A stretch of DNA of 16,732 nt, from contig JAAYUH010000109.1 of the NCBI GenBank assembly GCA_012517755.1, positions 1 to 16,732 on the forward strand, given 5' to 3'. The notes under the pieces were generated by a model. It ran no database searches. It saw only the letters and a list, made by a program, of their open reading frames with translations, and was not told where the DNA came from. Numbering within the stretch: the stretch's first letter is position 1; each line of letters opens with the position of its first letter. The position numbers and the translations under genes are program-made. The stretch comes from a bacterium. Its GTDB lineage: Bacteria; Caldisericota; Caldisericia; B22-G15. Shown here in pieces: positions 14,135 through 16,732 of the stretch.

Positions 14135-14782
14135 ATGGATCCTAAAGAGATTATAGCAAAAAGAGTTGCAAAAGAACTTAAAGATGGAGATTTTGTTAAT
14201 CTTGGTATTGGAATTCCAACTCTTGTATCAAATTATATTCCTAAAGGATTAAGAATAATTTTTCAGGGAGAGAATGGAATTCTTGGAATTGGAGAGGCAA
14301 ATAAAGAGAATCCAGATTATGAAATAACAAATGCTGGAAATGTACCTGTTAAAACACTCCCATATACCTCTTTTTTTGATACATTTTTATCATTCACGAT
14401 GATAAGGGGCGGACATATTGATGTTACTGTTCTTGGTGGTATACAGGTTGATGAAGAGGGAAATTTAGCAAATTGGATAATACCTCAAAAAATGATAGCT
14501 GGGATTGGTGGAGCAATGGATCTTGCAGTTGGTTCAAAAAAATTGATTGTTGCAATGGAACATACAGCAAAAGGTGAACCAAAAATTTTAAAAAGGTGTA
14601 CATATCCTTTAACTGCAAGTAAAAAAGTGAATTTAATTGTAACTGAACTTGCAGTAATTGAAGTAAATAAAGATGGTTTGTTGTTAAAAGAGATACATCC
14701 TGATACTTCAGTTGATGATGTTATAAATAAGACTGAAGCAAAATTGAATATCTCTAATGATTTAAAATTTATGGAGTTATAA
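14135..14782 (+). CDS. atoA: Acetoacetate-type CoA-transferase, beta subunit AtoA
   Basis: This 215-residue catalytic subunit carries the glutamate that forms the glutamyl-CoA thioester: Glu46 in QGENGILGIG (SENG motif in relatives). Other AtoA landmarks are VNLGIGIPTLVSNY, FTMIRGGHIDVTVLGGIQVDEEGNLANWIIP, GIGGAMDLAVGSKKLIVAMEHTAKGEPKILKRC and VTELAVIEV. Length is that of E. coli AtoA (216). AGGAGG at 14121-14126 is 8 nt before the ATG and lies inside the end of atoD, with one nucleotide between the genes, so the subunits should be made in equal amounts. No clear GC-rich terminator follows; the 181 nt to the convergent next gene are plain AT-rich sequence. Confidence 0.95.
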   Translation: MDPKEIIAKRVAKELKDGDFVNLGIGIPTLVSNYIPKGLRIIFQGENGILGIGEANKENPDYEITNAGNVPVKTLPYTSFFDTFLSFTMIRGGHIDVTVLGGIQVDEEGNLANWIIPQKMIAGIGGAMDLAVGSKKLIVAMEHTAKGEPKILKRCTYPLTASKKVNLIVTELAVIEVNKDGLLLKEIHPDTSVDDVINKTEAKLNISNDLKFMEL

Positions 14783-14963
14783 AGATTTACAAATAATAAG
14801 AATTTTTATTTAACAAGAGTCATTAAAAACATTTTGTTTAAATTTTTGTTTTAAAAATAAATTTAAAGGTGAAACAATAATAAATTTCGGTAACATTGAA
14901 AAATAAAGCACATAATTAATAATTAATCTTTAGTAACATATTTAGGACAAATCTTTTTATTAA

Positions 14964-16732
14964 CTATTCTTTTAAAATTAAATTAAGATTTATAGATGAA
15001 AGTTCTTTTTTGTCCCCAATAAAAAGGAGAAAACCTTCCTTAGTAATTATAAAATTTTCATTATAAGTTTTTAATATAAACATTCTTTTCTCTTTTTTTA
15101 AATCTAAACAGAAAAGGTTATAAAAACCGCCAAAATCATCTATATAAAATAGGAAACCCTCAAAAATATAAATTTTTTTTGGTGTACTATTTAACTTTAT
15201 CTCTTTTAACAATTTTCCATCATTAGAATCAAGAATCAATACAGATTCAAATGAAGAAATTCCAACATATTTGTCATTAGAAAATAAAGAGATTATTGAA
15301 TTATTTAAAACTGTCTTCCATAAAATATTACCTTTTAGATCAAATAGTAAAATGATATTATCTTTGTAAAAGAGAAAATTATTTTTTGGTAAAATAAAAA
15401 TTTGATCTATTAAATTGATATTTTTGTAACTCTCATCAACTTTTAATATTTCCTTTCTTGAAAGGACATTACCAGATTTACTATCCACTTCTATTAAATA
15501 AAGAAGGTCTTTATTAATTTGTAGATAGTAAAGATAATTATCATCTGAAGTCAGGAAAAATAAAGGGTCTGTGTTAAAATCTCTACTCCATATAACATCT
15601 TCATTGTTTAAATCAAAATAAGAAATGTTGAATTTGTTCGACTCTTTACTAACAAAAGTTGTCCCAATAGCGAAAGATGAATTTAATGGAAAATAACTTA
15701 AATATTTAGAGATGAGATTTAATTTTGCGTCAAATACAAGAAGATCACAGTTAGTTTGAATAAATACTCTTTCATTGAAAACTTTTATATCCCTTATTTT
15801 TAAACAATCTCCCTGTTTAGAAGTTGCCTTAAGTGATCTTTCAAAATCTCTTTCAATATCAGAAGGTAATGAAATCATGTCCTTAATCTTTGGAGGATTT
15901 GGAAAATCCTTTAAAGGAGGTAAACAAAATAAAGAATCTGTTTCCTCTGGAGGCTCTTCAATTCCTTTACATCCTCCATTTATATCTATAATAAACCATC
16001 TATTATCAACTTTCTTTAAAAGAATTGTGTCATATTTTTGAATAGAAGATAACCAGACTCCTGGTATATGCCTACCTATGACAATCCATTCCAAAGGAAT
16101 TTCTTTAAAAGGAAAGTCAATTTCTTCTACTTCGAACTTTTTTAAAACCAAATCCTCTACATAAAAGCATGCCAGTTCTTTTTTCTCATACTCTCCATAA
16201 AATCTTGAAAAAGATTTAAATTCTGAAAAATTAGATATATCATCAACCCATGAGATTTCAAGAAAATCCTCTCTCAACTTAGTCAACTCTTTTTCAACCA
16301 ATTTTTGATCAAAGAAGAGTACTTTAAGACGCTCTTTAACCTCACTTTCCCTTTTCTCAAATACTTTAAGACAATTAGAACTTAAAAGATATGCTTTAGT
16401 TTTTAGGTATAGATTTATAATCTCCTTTGGGGAATAGTTTTTATTTTTGTCTATCTTTATCACTTTTTCGATACTTTCTTTGCAAGGAAGATTTTTTGTG
16501 TCTATCTCACTTAAGTCAACCATCGAAATTAGATCTCCATCTTTTGAATCTAAAATAAAAACCCTTGAACCATTGATTACTAAATACACTCTATCTTCGA
16601 ATACTTTAATGATAGAGATGTCTCCATCAATTTTTTTAGAAAAAAGCGTAGAGATTCTTTTTAATTCAAAACTCCAATTTTTCTTTCCAAAAGGAAAAAC
16701 TTTTATCTTTTCCCTTAATGTTATGTAATTTA
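14964..16732 (-). CDS. PQQ-type beta-propeller protein with probable NTF2-like insert (5' truncated)
   Basis: I do not recognise a named gene. The frame is open to the last base of the window (588 residues), so the true start lies beyond it. A GTG at 16587-16589 is internal: the residues before it (WSFELKRISTLFSKKIDG...) continue a propeller blade. Blade-like repeats with the pattern VFILDSKDGDLI, LLVFDAKLNLI, IILLFDLKGNILW and VLILDSNDGKLL are typical of PQQ/pyrrolo-quinoline-like propellers. Between the first blade and the rest, about residues 50-205 counted from the GTG, is a non-repeat alpha+beta segment. It starts SPKEIINLYL and ends YDTILLKKVDNRWFIIDIN, which resembles an NTF2-like (SnoaL/DUF4878-type) domain. 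A signal peptide or membrane anchor, common in such proteins, would be outside the window. It is convergent with atoA. Fold is likely; function unknown. Confidence 0.72.
   Translation of the reverse strand, partial: NYITLREKIKVFPFGKKNWSFELKRISTLFSKKIDGDISIIKVFEDRVYLVINGSRVFILDSKDGDLISMVDLSEIDTKNLPCKESIEKVIKIDKNKNYSPKEIINLYLKTKAYLLSSNCLKVFEKRESEVKERLKVLFFDQKLVEKELTKLREDFLEISWVDDISNFSEFKSFSRFYGEYEKKELACFYVEDLVLKKFEVEEIDFPFKEIPLEWIVIGRHIPGVWLSSIQKYDTILLKKVDNRWFIIDINGGCKGIEEPPEETDSLFCLPPLKDFPNPPKIKDMISLPSDIERDFERSLKATSKQGDCLKIRDIKVFNERVFIQTNCDLLVFDAKLNLISKYLSYFPLNSSFAIGTTFVSKESNKFNISYFDLNNEDVIWSRDFNTDPLFFLTSDDNYLYYLQINKDLLYLIEVDSKSGNVLSRKEILKVDESYKNINLIDQIFILPKNNFLFYKDNIILLFDLKGNILWKTVLNNSIISLFSNDKYVGISSFESVLILDSNDGKLLKEIKLNSTPKKIYIFEGFLFYIDDFGGFYNLFCLDLKKEKRMFILKTYNENFIITKEGFLLFIGDKKELSSINLNLILKE

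Noticed and set aside
14833..14871. Hairpin terminator after atoA
   Set aside because: The only pairing is between A-T runs with a bulge and no GC pairs. This is expected by chance here, so no terminator was called.
14890..14940. Repeated GTAACAT in the atoA/propeller intergenic region
   Set aside because: Two short copies in a 181-nt AT-rich spacer, with no link to a promoter or gene end. Too short to support.
14964..16589. Propeller gene starting at GTG 16587-16589
   Set aside because: The frame is open from there to base 16732 and the upstream residues look like the preceding propeller blade. The gene is treated as truncated by the window edge.

Overview
The window is a stretch of very AT-rich bacterial chromosome (roughly 30% GC by eye) with dense, tightly packed genes. 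The content suggests an anaerobic or microaerophilic, fermentative bacterium with type IV pili. The order alaS-ruvX-mltG-udk matches the alaS-yrrK-yrrL-...-udk cluster of Bacillus and its relatives, so a Firmicutes-like or deep-branching low-GC thermophile or anaerobe is plausible. I cannot name the organism from sequence alone.

Left part, + strand. The window opens inside a 2-enoate reductase/dienoyl-CoA reductase-type Fe-S flavoprotein (1-1233), closed by a clear terminator. A RadC-family protein with an unusual N-terminal extension follows (1420-2340). Next is a Prx6-type peroxiredoxin with archaeal-style C-terminal cysteines (2483-3160), with its own promoter, a strong ribosome binding site and a GC-rich terminator.

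Centre, - strand. About 10 kb is one apparent ten-gene operon, read right to left: alaS, ruvX, mltG, udk, a small DUF4911-like gene, a YqeG-type HAD phosphatase, pilB, pilT, pilC and an IclR-type regulator. Neighbours overlap by 4 to 20 nt or lie within 7 nt of each other. Housekeeping genes (tRNA charging, Holliday-junction or rRNA-processing nuclease, cell-wall glycan release, pyrimidine salvage) are therefore joined to the motor and platform of a type IV pilus. A consensus extended -10 element sits 6 nt before the pilB start codon and could give the pilus genes their own leaderless transcript.

Right part. Divergent from alaS lies atoD-atoA (13471-14782), the two subunits of an acetoacetate-type CoA-transferase. 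The two divergent promoters occupy the same 30 bp. The last gene, on the - strand (14964 to beyond the window end), is a PQQ-type beta-propeller protein with a probable inserted NTF2-like domain. Its reading frame stays open to the last base, so its N-terminus is outside the window.

Most notable point: alaS has no ATG, GTG or TTG that could give a full-length protein. A perfect ribosome binding site instead stands just before two ATC codons, which suggests AUC initiation or a sequence error. Other points are the overlapping divergent promoters, the leaderless-type promoters, and the RadC and propeller-protein architectures. I found no CRISPR array, tRNA, rRNA, IS element or phage gene. No intergenic stretch exceeds 300 bases.
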